A stretch of DNA of 64,000 nt, from positions 124,001 to 188,000 of the forward strand of contig NZ_BDQK01000014.1 in the NCBI RefSeq assembly GCF_003864295.1, given 5' to 3'. Shown piece by piece: positions 25,345 to 36,700 of this stretch (position 1 is the first letter of the stretch; each line of letters starts with the position of its first letter). The stretch is from Aphanothece sacrum FPU1. GTDB lineage: Bacteria > Cyanobacteriota > Cyanobacteriia > Cyanobacteriales > Microcystaceae. Both the position numbers and the translations under genes were made by a program. The notes below the pieces were generated by a model. It ran no database searches and had not been told where the DNA came from. It saw nothing but the letters and a program-made list of their open reading frames with translations.

Positions 25345-26718
25345 TTAATCATTAATCGTTAATTTAGGTTGATATTGACTAGCAATTAAAGCGATAGAAA
25401 ACCACCAAAGTGTATTAATTTGAGGACGATACCAAACCGTATCGACTGTTCCTTGGGCCAATAATCCAACTATAGCCGCGATCGCAGCAATTAACCAAAT
25501 TCCTTGAGGATTTTGTTTATCTCTTAAACGTTTTAATTGACAAACACCTTGATTAACTGTTACTAAAATCAACCAAATAAACACACTAAATCCAATTAAT
25601 CCGGTTTCCACTGCTGTTTCTAAAAACACAGAATAGGCACTCAAGGCACTATATTTAGGACTCATATAAAGGGGGTAAATCTTATTAAAAGCACTATTGC
25701 CTGGCCCAATACCAATAATTGGGCGATCGCGGATCATATCAATTACCGCTAACCAAACATTCAGGCGAAAATTATTACTACTATCATTGCGTCCAGCAAA
25801 GATACTTAATATCCGTAAACGTAAGGGTTCAACTAAGACAATGGCAACTAAAATTAAACCACCTAAACTACCAAAAACAACAGGTAATAACCATTTACGC
25901 CAAAAAGGAGATAAATAATCTTTAAACCAAACAAATGATAACAACAAAAATGTAACAGATAAAGCCATCATGGCAATCCAACCGCCACGACTTCCCGTAA
26001 AATAGAGACAAGAAGTATTAACTAATAGCATCGTTGTTGCTAACAGTTTCGGCAACCATCCTTGCCAAACTAACAGCGCAGCAACACTTAAAGCGATGGC
26101 AGGGACGAGATAAGATGAGAGTAGGTTAGGATTGCCCAAATAGCTATAAACCCTTGTCTGTTGCGCTAGAGGAGAGGTAGGATCGTTCCAAGTAGCTAAC
26201 TGTTCCACCCCCATAAATTGCTGTCTGACCCCATATGCAGCAACTATTAAGCCGATAAATAGCACAACCGTAATTAACCAATTGGTTAGAGGAGGAGAAC
26301 GCAAAATACGAGAAGATAAGGCAAAGAATAACATATAAAGGGTTAATTTAACCCATCCAGTCAAGGCAGCCGCTTTCACTGGAGAAAAGGCAACTGCGAC
26401 CCCCGCAATACACCAATAAGTAAATACTAAAAAGTGAATGGGGGTTAACCCTGGTTTGTGGTTATCGCAGAGGGTGAGAATGGCCCAATAAGCGGCGATC
26501 GCAAATAACCAAACACCAATTAAACCAGTGGTAATAAAAGGGCTAAAAATAAAGACAAGGCTTAATAATAACGCGCCTATGGCTTCTCCCCATTGTAGGA
26601 GAAAGCTGTGTTGTCGCCATTGACTAAAAATACCGACTAAGCGATAAATATAGCTGGCATTTAGCCATTTAGAGGCTGAGAAATAAGAGAGGGTAATTTG
26701 ATCCCAAATCAAATTCAT
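25345..26718 (-). CDS. ictB: IctB-like membrane protein (O-antigen ligase/Wzy superfamily)
   Basis: A 457-residue protein with about ten membrane helices. The O-antigen-ligase-type region has YSYLGNPNLLSSYLVPAIAL, LYFTGSRGGWIAMMAL and IGIGPGNSAFNKIYPLY. The N-terminal text WRQHSFLLQWGEAIGALLL.LVF matches what I know of cyanobacterial IctB. IctB was first proposed as a bicarbonate transporter, later doubted; its superfamily moves or joins lipid-linked sugars. Length and landmarks are complete. The true substrate is open. Confidence 0.82.
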   Translation of the reverse strand: MNLIWDQITLSYFSASKWLNASYIYRLVGIFSQWRQHSFLLQWGEAIGALLLSLVFIFSPFITTGLIGVWLFAIAAYWAILTLCDNHKPGLTPIHFLVFTYWCIAGVAVAFSPVKAAALTGWVKLTLYMLFFALSSRILRSPPLTNWLITVVLFIGLIVAAYGVRQQFMGVEQLATWNDPTSPLAQQTRVYSYLGNPNLLSSYLVPAIALSVAALLVWQGWLPKLLATTMLLVNTSCLYFTGSRGGWIAMMALSVTFLLLSFVWFKDYLSPFWRKWLLPVVFGSLGGLILVAIVLVEPLRLRILSIFAGRNDSSNNFRLNVWLAVIDMIRDRPIIGIGPGNSAFNKIYPLYMSPKYSALSAYSVFLETAVETGLIGFSVFIWLILVTVNQGVCQLKRLRDKQNPQGIWLIAAIAAIVGLLAQGTVDTVWYRPQINTLWWFSIALIASQYQPKLTIND

Positions 26719-26857
26719 GAAACATTACCAATTGAGGATTAGTTATCGATGATCGAGTTAAGTTTTGTCAACTCTTAAGTTATAAAGATGTGATCATATT
26801 TAATTCTTTTTTGTTCCCTTGATTGTTATAATTTTTAAGATATTAAAAACATTTTTT

Positions 26858-26917
26858 GTAGGGGCATGGCATTAACTAATTATTGAACTTATCCATAAAT
26901 TATAAATTGCCATGCCT
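26858..26917. repeat. Family-4 GGGCATGGCA inverted-repeat element
   Basis: GTAGGGGCATGGCA faces TTGCCATGCC around an AT-rich core. It lies in the 406-bp gap 26719-27124 upstream of the chemotaxis operon. The rest of the gap (26930-27010) has a GC-richer piece, GTGCGGTCACGCTTTGCCTG, of unknown origin that resembles text at 54060. Confidence 0.5.
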
Positions 26918-27124
26918 AAACTCGCATTTCTCACAAAAAGTGCGGTCACGCTTTGCCTGTGCGGCTGCAACGCCAACCTCAGAACCCTTAAGTGAATTAT
27001 CTCCATCAGTGTGGCTTAATATACCACGTTGTATCAGCTTTATGTAGCAGTGCTGTTAGTTTTTTGAAAAATAAGGGAATCCTAGAAGTGTAGCTCTGAG
27101 ATTGGTCACTCAACTCAATATCTA

Positions 27125-28330
27125 ATGATGACTGCTCAATTTTCCCTTCAAAATCCCATTTCCATTCAAGAATTCACGGCCTCCAAACAAGCTGGATTTT
27201 TTGAAACCCTCAAACAACCTCGATTTAGCGGTCAACTCGTGTTGACAGATGCTAAGGGAGAGCAGTGGTTTTTCTATCTCTATCTAGGCCGGATTATGTA
27301 CGCCACGGGTGGTTCTCATCCTGTAAGACGGTGGCGACGACAAATTGCCCTGTGCTTACCCCAGATAACAGCCCTTCTCTCTACTTTACAACTTGATCTG
27401 GCCAGTTTAGGTAATCAAGATTTCCGACTCTGTTGGGAATATCAACTACTCTGTTTTTGGGTAGAACAACAAAAAATCAGTCGAGAACAAGCAGCTCGCA
27501 TGATTCGTTCCGTCATTGTCGAAGTTCTCTTTGATGTGGCTCAAACAACAGAAATTACCTGCGAACTGCGACCAGATAATTTACTTTCAACTCGGTTGGT
27601 ATTAATAGATGCCGATCAACTCGTCACAGAGTCCCAAAAACTCTGGCAAGCTTGGCAAGGAGCCAAAATCGCTGATCGCTCTCCTAACGCTGCCCCCGTC
27701 ATCCGACAAGCTGAACAATTGCAACAAAGCACTTCTCCCCAAGTTTATCAAACCTTGCGACAACTCCTCGACGGCAACCAAACCTTACGGGATTTATCGG
27801 TTCGCATGAAGCGCGATGTAGTCACAGTTACCAGTTCCTTACTCCCTTATATCCAAATGGGATTAGTAGAACTGATTTCTATTGATGATTTGACTCCTCC
27901 TGTTTCACCTCCAACAGGACATCCCACCGCTAATACAACAGGAAACAATAGCGGCCCTTTAATTGCCTGTATTGATGATAGTCCCCTGATGTGCCAAACC
28001 CTGGAAAAAATTCTCATGGGAGCTAATTATCAATTTTTGGGGATTAATGATCCTTTAAGAGCGATCGCTATTCTTTTAGCCCGTAAACCGGCTTTAATCT
28101 TTTTAGATTTGGTGATGCCTAATGCCAATGGCTATGAGATTTGCCAACAACTGCGTAAATTATCATTTTTTCGTCACACTCCTATTGTCATTTTGACTGG
28201 CAATGACGGCATTGTCGATAGAGTTAGGGCTAAGGTGATGGGATCAACTGACTTTATTAGTAAACCCGTGAATCCTGAATTAGTGCTAAATGCAATTCGT
28301 AAGCATCTCAAACAAGAAAGTCCGAGTTAA
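27125..28330 (+). CDS. pixG: PATAN-REC response regulator, PixG/PilG/TaxP type
   Basis: A 401-residue protein. Residues 1-260 are the PATAN (DUF4388-containing) part, starting with FSLQNPISIQEFTASKQAGF. Residues 278-395 are a receiver domain: ACIDDSPLMCQTLEKI, phospho-acceptor Asp in LIFLDLVMPNANGYE, and FISKPVN with the conserved Lys. This is the first gene of cyanobacterial pix/pil/tax operons; PATAN-REC regulators are thought to act on the type IV pilus motor. The start could be M1 or M2 (both ATG). The gene order after it (REC, CheW, MCP, CheA) supports the name, but tax1, tax2 and tax3 types cannot be told apart from this gene alone. Confidence 0.85.
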   Translation: MMTAQFSLQNPISIQEFTASKQAGFFETLKQPRFSGQLVLTDAKGEQWFFYLYLGRIMYATGGSHPVRRWRRQIALCLPQITALLSTLQLDLASLGNQDFRLCWEYQLLCFWVEQQKISREQAARMIRSVIVEVLFDVAQTTEITCELRPDNLLSTRLVLIDADQLVTESQKLWQAWQGAKIADRSPNAAPVIRQAEQLQQSTSPQVYQTLRQLLDGNQTLRDLSVRMKRDVVTVTSSLLPYIQMGLVELISIDDLTPPVSPPTGHPTANTTGNNSGPLIACIDDSPLMCQTLEKILMGANYQFLGINDPLRAIAILLARKPALIFLDLVMPNANGYEICQQLRKLSFFRHTPIVILTGNDGIVDRVRAKVMGSTDFISKPVNPELVLNAIRKHLKQESPS

Positions 28331-28470
28331 ACCCCTCAATTTTCTGGCACTACTGTTGCTTATTGATTCCCAAAATTAGATAACTTTTGTTAGTTTCATC
28401 CGATAGAAGGGAATTATAAAAGTAGCAGTTGAACTTGACTTTTCAATACTTATTTAATCGAGGAAAAAAA

Positions 28471-28836
28471 ATGGGAACCGCTCTGGTTGTTGAAGATTCT
28501 TTAACCGAAAGAGAAATTATTACTCAATGTTTAAAACTGGCTGGTATTACGGTAGTCATTGCCTCCAGTGGGGAAGAAGCCCTAGAAAAGCTCCTGGGAG
28601 ATTTACCTGATGTCATTGTACTTGATGTTGTGTTACCTGGGCGTAGCGGATTTGAGATTTGCCGGGAACTCAAAGCCGAAAACCGTACCAATAAGATTCC
28701 CGTGATTATCTGCTCCACTAAAGACACCGATATGGATAAATATTGGGGCATGAGACAAGGGGCAGATGCTTATATTCCTAAGCCTATTGATCAGGATTTC
28801 TTTCTCAAGACCATTAAACAACTGATCCACCATTAG
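28471..28836 (+). CDS. pixH: CheY-like response regulator, PixH/PilH type
   Basis: A 121-residue stand-alone receiver. MGTALVVEDSLTEREIITQ, the Asp in VIVLDVVLPGRSGFE, the Thr/Ser position in VIICSTKDTD and the Lys in YIPKPID are all present. The frame is open back to a TTG at 28429, but ATG 28471 has GAGG 9 nt upstream and starts exactly at the domain. In pix/pil systems this second regulator takes phosphate from CheA beside the PATAN-REC protein and tunes motor reversal. 23 bp separate it from the CheW gene. Confidence 0.9.
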   Translation: MGTALVVEDSLTEREIITQCLKLAGITVVIASSGEEALEKLLGDLPDVIVLDVVLPGRSGFEICRELKAENRTNKIPVIICSTKDTDMDKYWGMRQGADAYIPKPIDQDFFLKTIKQLIHH

Positions 28837-28859
28837 TAGAGTGAAAAGATGCATTTATT

Positions 28860-29414
28860 ATGGCTTTGAATGGGTTTTCTAACAATTTAACTTTACCTTC
28901 CCCCACAGGTGAAACAAGAAATCGCAGTTCCCTCGAACAATTTTTAAGATTTGACTTAGTACCTGATACTACCCTGATGTTACCTGTGGCCCAACTGACG
29001 GAAGTATTAACGGTTCCCCTCGGTCAAATCGTCCCTATTCCTCATATGCCCCCTTGGGTGATGGGAATTTATAACTGGCGCGGCGAAATTCTCTGGATGG
29101 TCGATTTAGGGCATTTATTGGGCTTAACTCCCTGGCATCAACAAACCCAAAACCTCCTGGTTTATCGGGCAATGGTACTGCATTCAGGGAAATCAACCTC
29201 ATCCTCTAAGCTTAATCGTCAAATGCTGGGTTTAGTAGTGAGTGGTGTGGAAGATATCGAATGGTGTAACCCTGCCGAAATACAATCCCCACCCGCTTCT
29301 GCGGTAACTCCTAGTTTGGCACCTTTTCTGCGAGGTTATTGGTTAAAAACGCAAGGGGATATGTTTGTTATTTTGGATGGAGAAGCCATTATGGCCGCTA
29401 TGCCTAAACCTTAA
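28860..29414 (+). CDS. pixI: CheW-like coupling protein, PixI/PilI type
   Basis: A 184-residue CheW-domain protein. FLRFDLVPDTTLMLPVAQLT, then VLTVPLGQIVPIPHMPPWVM, GIYNWRGEILWMVDLGHLLG, LVVSGVEDIEW and FLRGYWLKTQGDMFVILDGE follow the CheW strand order. It bridges methyl-accepting proteins to CheA. An insertion (residues 95-118, SSSKLNRQ region) lengthens one loop. It is third in the operon. A second, more diverged CheW ends the operon at 40452. After it comes a 240-bp gap with a family-2 repeat. Confidence 0.88.
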   Translation: MALNGFSNNLTLPSPTGETRNRSSLEQFLRFDLVPDTTLMLPVAQLTEVLTVPLGQIVPIPHMPPWVMGIYNWRGEILWMVDLGHLLGLTPWHQQTQNLLVYRAMVLHSGKSTSSSKLNRQMLGLVVSGVEDIEWCNPAEIQSPPASAVTPSLAPFLRGYWLKTQGDMFVILDGEAIMAAMPKP

Positions 29415-29550
29415 ACTCTATAGTTTAAAATAAGCGATTTAAATGCACAACAGCTTATGAGAAACCCTATATCTAATTGACTATATTTCTACTATTTTCT
29501 GTAGGAGCAAAACATATTTTTAAGCCCCTACGCCAACTCTTAAATCCTAT

Positions 29551-29613
29551 AAGGGCGGGTTTATGGAAAATCTGGGTAAACATCACAAAATTTAGGTAAA
29601 AACCCGCCCCTAC
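29551..29613. repeat. Family-2 GGGCGGGTTT element inside the phototaxis operon
   Basis: AAGGGCGGGTTTATGGAAAA faces GTAAAAACCCGCCCCTAC. It lies between the CheW gene and the first methyl-accepting protein gene, where its hairpin could lower transcription of the downstream genes; that effect is inference. Confidence 0.55.
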
Positions 29614-29654
29614 GCTAACCCCTAACTCTTACTTATTTTATTGAGGCTAATTTC

Positions 29655-32600
29655 ATGACTCAAACTTCCCCTAAACCTACTCCAAACCCTCATCAAAACA
29701 ATGGCTATGTTTCTGGTAGCACGATCAATAACCCTCAGAAGCAGAACCAAAATCAATTATCCTCTACTCAGCAAATTAGGCGACAGTTGACACCTTCCCT
29801 ACCCCTTACCTGGTGGCAAACCTTAACTTTACGTTATAAAGCGATGATAGTTGCTACTCTCATCGGAGTAGTTCCTGTCGTGATAGTGGGAACTATTGCT
29901 TATCAAGTGGCTAACAGAGCAATTACTCAGCAGATTACTCAATTAAAAACTAGTCAAGGAGTTGAATTAACTAACAAAATTAATCGTTTTATGAGCGATC
30001 GCTATCTTGATATTCAAACTATAGCAACTCTCGAAACTTTTACTAATTCTGAATTAAGAAACACTATTTCTCCTTTAGAAAAACAAAAACTTTTAAATAA
30101 ACTAATCAATATCTATAAATTATATGACAGCATTGCTGTTTTTGATCTTAAGGGAAATGTAATTGGTCAATCAAAGGGAATTTATCTAAAAAATCATAAA
30201 GAGCGCAGCTATTTTCAAGAAGTTCTCAAAACCAATGTTCCTATTATGACTCAACCACTTGTCTCCAAGGTTGATGGAACGTTTAATATTTATACGGCTG
30301 CTCCTATTAAAGATAAAGCCACAGGCCAAACCGTTGCTATTGTTAGGGCCCGTCTTCCAGTTAAATTCTTGCAAAAACTTCTACCGAACCGAGATATATC
30401 ACAAGGGGAATTTTATCTAATTAATAATACAAAAGAGGTGTTTTTCGCTCCGTCAGGAGTTCAGATAACTCAACTTAATACTCTGGGTAAAACTAATTTA
30501 AAAACAGAAAAAATTGAACATAAAAGCATTAATGTTGATTCAATTTTCCCTAATTTTGCACAATTATCTCAAAATAAACTAGCTACTACCCTTAAATCAT
30601 CTAAAAATTTTGTAACTTATGTTCCTTTTGAGTCTTTAGAAAATTTACCAGATTTAGGCTGGAGTGTCATTATTACTCTTGATAATGCCATGGCTTTTGC
30701 CTCTCAAAAACAACTATTATCGACATTATTATGGGGAACTTTAATCGCATCAGGGATAGTAGGAGTTCTTGCTATGCTTTTAGCTGATCAAGCAACTCGT
30801 CCTTTACGCCATATTACTAAGACGATCAAACAAATTAGCGCAGGAGATCTTGATAGACAAGTTCAGATACAAGGAAAAGATGAATTAGCCGTATTAGGCA
30901 CTAATATTAATCAAATGACTAGGCAGATTAAAATCCTAGTCGAAGAACAAATTATTGCAGTTGAACAAGCCAATCTTTTGGCACAAATTGGGAGTAGTAT
31001 TATTCCTGATCAGGAAGCTCTTGAACAAATTGTGCAGGAGGCTTTAGAGGGAATCAGAACTATTCTTAAGGCCAGTCGCATCGTTATTTATCGTTTTAAT
31101 CCTGATTATTCTGGCTATATTTCTCATGAATCTGTGGGCTTAGATTATCCTAAAGCTTTAGAACATCAAATTGGTGATGCCTGTATTTCTGAAGAATTAA
31201 TTGAGGCTTATAAACAGGGCCGCGTTGTTCCCACTGATGATGTTACCTGCGCAGGTTTTCATCCTCAACATCTCCAATTAATGGAACAATTACAGATTCG
31301 GGCTAATTTAGTGGTTCCTGTTCTCAAACAAGGTAATTTATTTGGATTATTAATTGCTCATTATTGTGATGAACCTCATCAATGGAATGAGCGAGAAATC
31401 AATTTTCTTAAACAAGTAGGAGAACAATTAACAATTACCTTAGATCGTTTGAGTTTACAACAACAACGACGGGAAGACGTAAAAATGTCCCACATTCTTA
31501 AGGATATTACTGTCAAAATTTCGGCAGCCATTAACACAACTGAGCTATTAGAAATTGCGGTTAATCATATGCGTCGTGCTATCAAAACTGATCGCGTTAT
31601 TGTCTATCGTTTTGAGCCAAATTGGACTGGTAAAATTATTGCAGAATCTGTTGTTAATGGGTTTCCTGCAGCAATAGGAGCAGAAATTTATGATCCTTGT
31701 TTTGCCGAAAAATATGTAGATAAATATCAACAAGGTCGCGTTCAAGCAACTCCTGATATTTATAAAGCAGGGTTAACAGACTGTCATTTAAAACAATTAT
31801 CCCCCTTTAAAGTTCGGGCGAATTTAGTAGCTCCTATTCTCTGTAAAGGTGAATTATTAGGCTTATTTATTGCCCATCAATGTGATCAACCTCGTCAATG
31901 GGATACAGCACAAGTAAGCTTCTTTTCTCAAGTAGCGGCTCAAATCGGATTTGCCCTAGAACGGGCGGATCTCATAGAAAAACAGCAAAAATCGGAAGAA
32001 GAACAACGTCAAGGTAAAGAACAATTACAAAAACGAGCTTTAGAACTCTTGATAGAGGTTGATCCCGTCAGTCGTGGGGATCTCACCATTCGGGCTAAAG
32101 TGACAGAAGATGAAATTGGCACCATTGCCGACTCTTATAACGCCACCATTGAAAACCTACGAAAAATTGTAACTCAGGTACAAGGAGTTGCGGGTCAATT
32201 AACTGTCACCACAAATGCCAATGAAGTAGCGGTACGAGACTTATCTGAAGAATCTTTTCATCAAGCACAAGATATTTCTGGGGCCTTGGAAAGTCTGCAA
32301 GCGATGAATATTTCTATCCGTGCAGTTGCGGCTAATGCTGAACTGGCAGAAACAACGGTACAAAAAGCTACGGAAACGGTAGAAGCTGGAGAAGAAGCCA
32401 TGAACCGCACGGTAGATGGAATTATGGCTATTCGCCAAACGGTGGCAGAAACGGCTAAAAAAGTCAAACGTCTAGGAGAATCTTCTCAGAAAATTTCTAA
32501 GGTTGTCAACCTTATTAGTAGTTTTGCCGACCAAACGAACCTTTTAGCCTTAAATGCTTCTATTGAGGCGGCTCACGCAGGAGAAGAAGGCCGAGGCTTT

Positions 32601-33011
32601 GCTGTGGTTGCTGATGAGGTACGTTCTTTAGCCCGTCAGTCAGCCCAAGCTACTTCAGAAATTGAAACATTAGTGGCAAGTATTCAAGCTGAAACTAATG
32701 ATGTGGTAGCGGCAATGGAAGCTGGAACTGAACAGGTTGTTACCGGAACTAAATTAGTAGATGAAACTCGTAAAAGTCTTAATCAAATTACCGTAGCGAG
32801 TGCGCAAATTACTGAATTAGTCGAAGCGATCGCTAAAGCTGCTGTTGAACAGTCTCAAACCAGTCAAACTGTTACCCAAACTATGATACAAGTGGCGGCA
32901 ATTTCAGATAAAACGTCTCAAGAAGCGGCCCTGGTTTCTGACTCCTTTAAACAATTATTAATGGTGGCTCAATCTCTCGAAGAAAGTGTTCGCCAGTTTA
33001 AAGTTATTTAA
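29655..33011 (+). CDS. pixJ: Methyl-accepting phototaxis receptor with DXCF cyanobacteriochrome GAF (PixJ type)
   Basis: An 1118-residue membrane receptor. It has a polar N terminus, TM1 about 67-92, a Cache-like extracytoplasmic domain, TM2 about 354-379, HAMP 380-435, GAF1 about 450-595, GAF2 about 620-775, a second HAMP-like unit ([20 protein letters not shown]) and the signalling domain. GAF2 has D680-P-C682-F and C710-H711; the 28-residue spacing equals that of the two chromophore cysteines in PixJ-type cyanobacteriochromes, so a blue/green switch is likely. GAF1 keeps a DACI but has Gln in place of the canonical Cys (PQHL) and probably binds no bilin. The signalling tip [20 protein letters not shown] is canonical. 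Confidence 0.9.
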   Translation: MTQTSPKPTPNPHQNNGYVSGSTINNPQKQNQNQLSSTQQIRRQLTPSLPLTWWQTLTLRYKAMIVATLIGVVPVVIVGTIAYQVANRAITQQITQLKTSQGVELTNKINRFMSDRYLDIQTIATLETFTNSELRNTISPLEKQKLLNKLINIYKLYDSIAVFDLKGNVIGQSKGIYLKNHKERSYFQEVLKTNVPIMTQPLVSKVDGTFNIYTAAPIKDKATGQTVAIVRARLPVKFLQKLLPNRDISQGEFYLINNTKEVFFAPSGVQITQLNTLGKTNLKTEKIEHKSINVDSIFPNFAQLSQNKLATTLKSSKNFVTYVPFESLENLPDLGWSVIITLDNAMAFASQKQLLSTLLWGTLIASGIVGVLAMLLADQATRPLRHITKTIKQISAGDLDRQVQIQGKDELAVLGTNINQMTRQIKILVEEQIIAVEQANLLAQIGSSIIPDQEALEQIVQEALEGIRTILKASRIVIYRFNPDYSGYISHESVGLDYPKALEHQIGDACISEELIEAYKQGRVVPTDDVTCAGFHPQHLQLMEQLQIRANLVVPVLKQGNLFGLLIAHYCDEPHQWNEREINFLKQVGEQLTITLDRLSLQQQRREDVKMSHILKDITVKISAAINTTELLEIAVNHMRRAIKTDRVIVYRFEPNWTGKIIAESVVNGFPAAIGAEIYDPCFAEKYVDKYQQGRVQATPDIYKAGLTDCHLKQLSPFKVRANLVAPILCKGELLGLFIAHQCDQPRQWDTAQVSFFSQVAAQIGFALERADLIEKQQKSEEEQRQGKEQLQKRALELLIEVDPVSRGDLTIRAKVTEDEIGTIADSYNATIENLRKIVTQVQGVAGQLTVTTNANEVAVRDLSEESFHQAQDISGALESLQAMNISIRAVAANAELAETTVQKATETVEAGEEAMNRTVDGIMAIRQTVAETAKKVKRLGESSQKISKVVNLISSFADQTNLLALNASIEAAHAGEEGRGFAVVADEVRSLARQSAQATSEIETLVASIQAETNDVVAAMEAGTEQVVTGTKLVDETRKSLNQITVASAQITELVEAIAKAAVEQSQTSQTVTQTMIQVAAISDKTSQEAALVSDSFKQLLMVAQSLEESVRQFKVI

Positions 33012-33033
33012 TTACTCTATCAAGGTGTTTGAC

Positions 33034-33663
33034 ATGAATGAAATTAGCAATTTTTTTCAATCTATTCGCATTCCTATGAGGTTTATTGTTCTCATTGTTT
33101 TGGCAATTAGCAGTTGGTTTATTGTGGTATCTTGTAGTGCCACAAATGCGGGACAATATGCGGATAATATGGCTCCTGATTTAATTGCTGATTATATCTA
33201 TCGCATTATCAAATCTGAGCGCACGATTTATGGAAAATATGTTGTTCAAAGACTTAAGGATGAAAATGTTATTCGCGCCTCTGAACATTGGGAACAGGAT
33301 AAGTCTTTACCTTTGCCGGCCCAAATGTTTAGGATGACAGCAGAATTAGCTTCTGAAAATAGTCCTTTTAATTATGGTTCTATTTCTCCTTGGAGTTTGA
33401 ATGAGGGTAATACGCCTAATACTGATTTCGAGAAAAAAGCAATGGAAAATGTTTTAAATACTGGTCTACCGTTTAAAGATTATCAAACTAAAGATGGTAA
33501 AAAATATTTCTCTGCTGTCTATCCAGATAAAGCTGTTGCTGCCAGTTGTGTTGATTGTCATAATAGTCATCCTATCCATAAACAACGTTACCCTGAAAAG
33601 ATATTTAAGGTGGGAGATGTGATGGGGGGAATTATAATTAATTTGCCTCTAGACAGTCAATGA
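33034..33663 (+). CDS. DUF3365 c-type haem sensor-like protein
   Basis: A 209-residue protein from the ATG at 33034 (AAGG upstream; the open frame runs back to 32986 inside the receptor gene). One membrane anchor or signal, MRFIVLIVLAISSWFIVVSC, about residues 15-34, may be a lipobox. A DUF3365 domain follows, with NTGLPFKDYQTKDGKKYFSA and the haem-attachment motif C172-VD-C175-H176. Known members (such as Tll0287) are PAS-like c-type haem proteins thought to sense redox or gases. It begins 22 bp after the first receptor gene and is followed after 59 bp by the second, so it belongs to the operon. That placement is unusual as far as I know. Confidence 0.85.
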   Translation: MNEISNFFQSIRIPMRFIVLIVLAISSWFIVVSCSATNAGQYADNMAPDLIADYIYRIIKSERTIYGKYVVQRLKDENVIRASEHWEQDKSLPLPAQMFRMTAELASENSPFNYGSISPWSLNEGNTPNTDFEKKAMENVLNTGLPFKDYQTKDGKKYFSAVYPDKAVAASCVDCHNSHPIHKQRYPEKIFKVGDVMGGIIINLPLDSQ

Positions 33664-33722
33664 CAATACAATAAATTGTCAAACAAAATATTGTCTTTTA
33701 TTAATATTAAGGTTCATTAATT

Positions 33723-36700
33723 ATGCAAACTCCAGTCAATTCCGAACTTAATTCTATTGTTAATGAATCTCTTAAGTCTGATCTTTATGAGTCAAAAATG
33801 AGAGATACAAAAAGAAAAGAAGAATATGTTTTATCTCGACCCTTACAAGCATTTTATGATCTGCCAATTGCTAAAAAAACTCAGATTATTAGTGCCTTGA
33901 TGTTTGTTGCTTTTGGCGGTATGGTAGCAGTAGAATCAAGAGCTTTGGTAAGTAATTTACGCTCTCAACTCCACAACCAAAATTTATCTCAATTAACTGT
34001 TACCGAACTCAACTATAACACTGAGTTGAAAAATATTGGACTAACTTTTGCCTCACTTGCAGAAAATCCAACTATTATTAAAGCTACTCTTAACGATGTT
34101 AAGGGTCAAGTTTCAAACGGAACAGAAAAACAAGAAGTCCAAATAATTCTTGATAATGAAGTAGAAATTCGTAACTTAGAATATGCTACTTTAGTTGGCA
34201 AAGATTTACGTATTATTGCTACAGGAAAAACCGATGAAGACAAACAGTCACAACAAAATATTCCAGGGCAAATCTTTAATCCTAGTAATTTAGTCAGTCA
34301 AGCTTTACAAACAAAACAGCAAATTCAAACCACTGAATTAAGGATAGACACAGTTAAAAAACAAAAGCCTAAAAATACTTTAATTAGTTATACAATTACT
34401 CCCATTAAAGCACCCGGTACTCAAATAGTCATCGGTGTTTTAGTCTCTGGTAATATTATTAATAAAAATATGGCAATTTTCCAGAAAACAGTTGAAGCTT
34501 TTCCAGGAATTGGTTATGCTGGTATTTATGCTCATAATCCTATTAATAAACAATTTTCGGTGGCTACATCTTATGCAAAAACAGAACTACGACAAGCTTT
34601 TACTAATTTACCATTAACAAATCAATCTATCTTACAAGAAGCTGTTACAGCGAAAGGAAACCGAATTACAAATCGTATTTCTGTTGGCGATCATACTTAT
34701 ACTGTAGCTGCTAAAGCTATTCCTAATTTAAAAGGAGAACCCATAGCTATTTTACTCTATGGTGATCCTGAATTCGCTCTTAATGAGATTCTTAAAGAAG
34801 GGTTAGAATTACAAGTCACTCTATCAGTTGTGGTCTTAAGTTTGCTGGTTTTAATTGCATCAACTATCGCCAATAGTATCACCAAACCAATTAAAAATCT
34901 TTTCGACGTTACTAAAGAATTTACTCAAGGTAATTATCATGTCAGGGCTAAGGTAAACAGTAAAGATGAAATCGGCCAGTTAGCTGGTAATTTTAATGCT
35001 ATGGCTCAAACTATCGAGGCTAATATTAATCAAATAGAAGCTAAAATAGAGATGTTTAGATTCTTAAGTGAATTACCTGTTTTAAACAATTTTGATAATT
35101 CATCTATAGACCAATGGTTGAATCAAGTTTTAGCCAAAACAAGACAATTAATAAATAGCGATCGCCTTTTTCTTTATCGTGTTCAAACTGATAGCAATGG
35201 TCAAATTTCTCAGGAATCGATAAAAACAAAATCTATTTCTCGTTTAGAGGGAAGCAATTTTAATCATAATTGGATACCTGAAGAAATACTCTCAAATAAT
35301 GATCATAAAAATGTTTGGATAATTAATAATATTTCCGAAAATTCCCTATCTTCTGAATATAAAAAATGGTTAGAACGAGGAAAAGTTAGGGCAAGTCTAG
35401 GAATTCCTATTTTTTATAAAGGTACTCTTTTTGGTGTTTTATTTGCTCATCAATGTCTTAATCAATATGAATGGAATGAAACAAAAATTAACTTTTTAAA
35501 ACAAATAGTTAATTCCCTAGAAATTATCTTAGAAAGAGTTTATTTATTACAAAAAAACACTTTAGAAACAAAACTTTTTGCTTCCCTCAAAGCCATTAGT
35601 GTAAATATGGCTAGAGAATTTAAAGCAGATAATTTATTTAATTTAGTCGTAAAAGAAAGTCGAGAGGCATTGTTAACCGACCGAGTAATTATCTATCGTT
35701 TTGATCAAAATTGGAAGGGAACAATCATTGCTGAGTCAGTAGATGAACTTTATCCTAATGCCTTAGGGAAAATGATTGCTGATCCTTGTTTTGCCGAAAA
35801 ATATGTAGAAAAGTACCGTCAAGGACGAGTTCAAGCTACTAATAATATTTATAATGCCGGATTAACTAATTGTCATTTGCAACAATTAGCCCCTTTGAAA
35901 GTTAAAGCTAATTTAGTCGTTCCTATTGTGGTACTTGGGGAACTTTTAGGATTATTAATTGCCCATCATTGTGAATGTCCTCGTGAATGGCAACAACCAG
36001 AAATTAATTTTTTAACTCAAGTAGGTTTACAAGTAGGAATTACCCTAGAAAAAGCTAACTTATTCGATGAATATTTTCAGTCTGAAGAACAACAAAAACT
36101 AGCCAAAGAACAGTTACAAAAACGAGCTTTAGATTTACTCATAGAAGTAGAACCAATTAGTCGCGGAGATCTCACAATTCGCGCCAAAGTTACTCAGGAT
36201 GAAATTGGTACTATTGCCGATTCTTATAATTCTACGGTAGAAAATCTTAATCGTATTGTTACCAACGTTAAACAAGCATCTGACGAGTTAACAATAACAA
36301 CTAAAACTAATGAAAATTCTATCACCACCCTGACCACAGAAGCCATGCGTCAGGTGCAAGAAATTGGCTTAGCAAGCGATCATTTAACCGTGATGCAAGA
36401 TTCTATCAATTCAGTGGCAAATAACGCTGAAACAACCTTAACCGCTTTCTCAGAGGCTAGTAAAACTCTCGAAGCTGGAGACTTAGCCATAAATCAAACT
36501 GTTGATAGTATGATGGCAATAGGGCAAACGGTAGCAGAAACCGCTCAAAAAGTGCAAAATTTAGGGGAATCTTCCCAGAAAATTGCTAAAGTTGTTAACT
36601 TAATTAGTCGTTTCGCGGCTCAAACCCATTTACTTGCTTTAAAAGCTTCCATTGAAGCAGCACGAGCAGGAGAAGAAGGACGAGGTTTTGCCGTCATTGC

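Noticed and set aside
26930-27010. Possible fragment of a transposase end (reverse-strand text GSEVGVAAAQAKRDRTFCEK)
   Set aside because: Too short and without a motif that I can assign with confidence.
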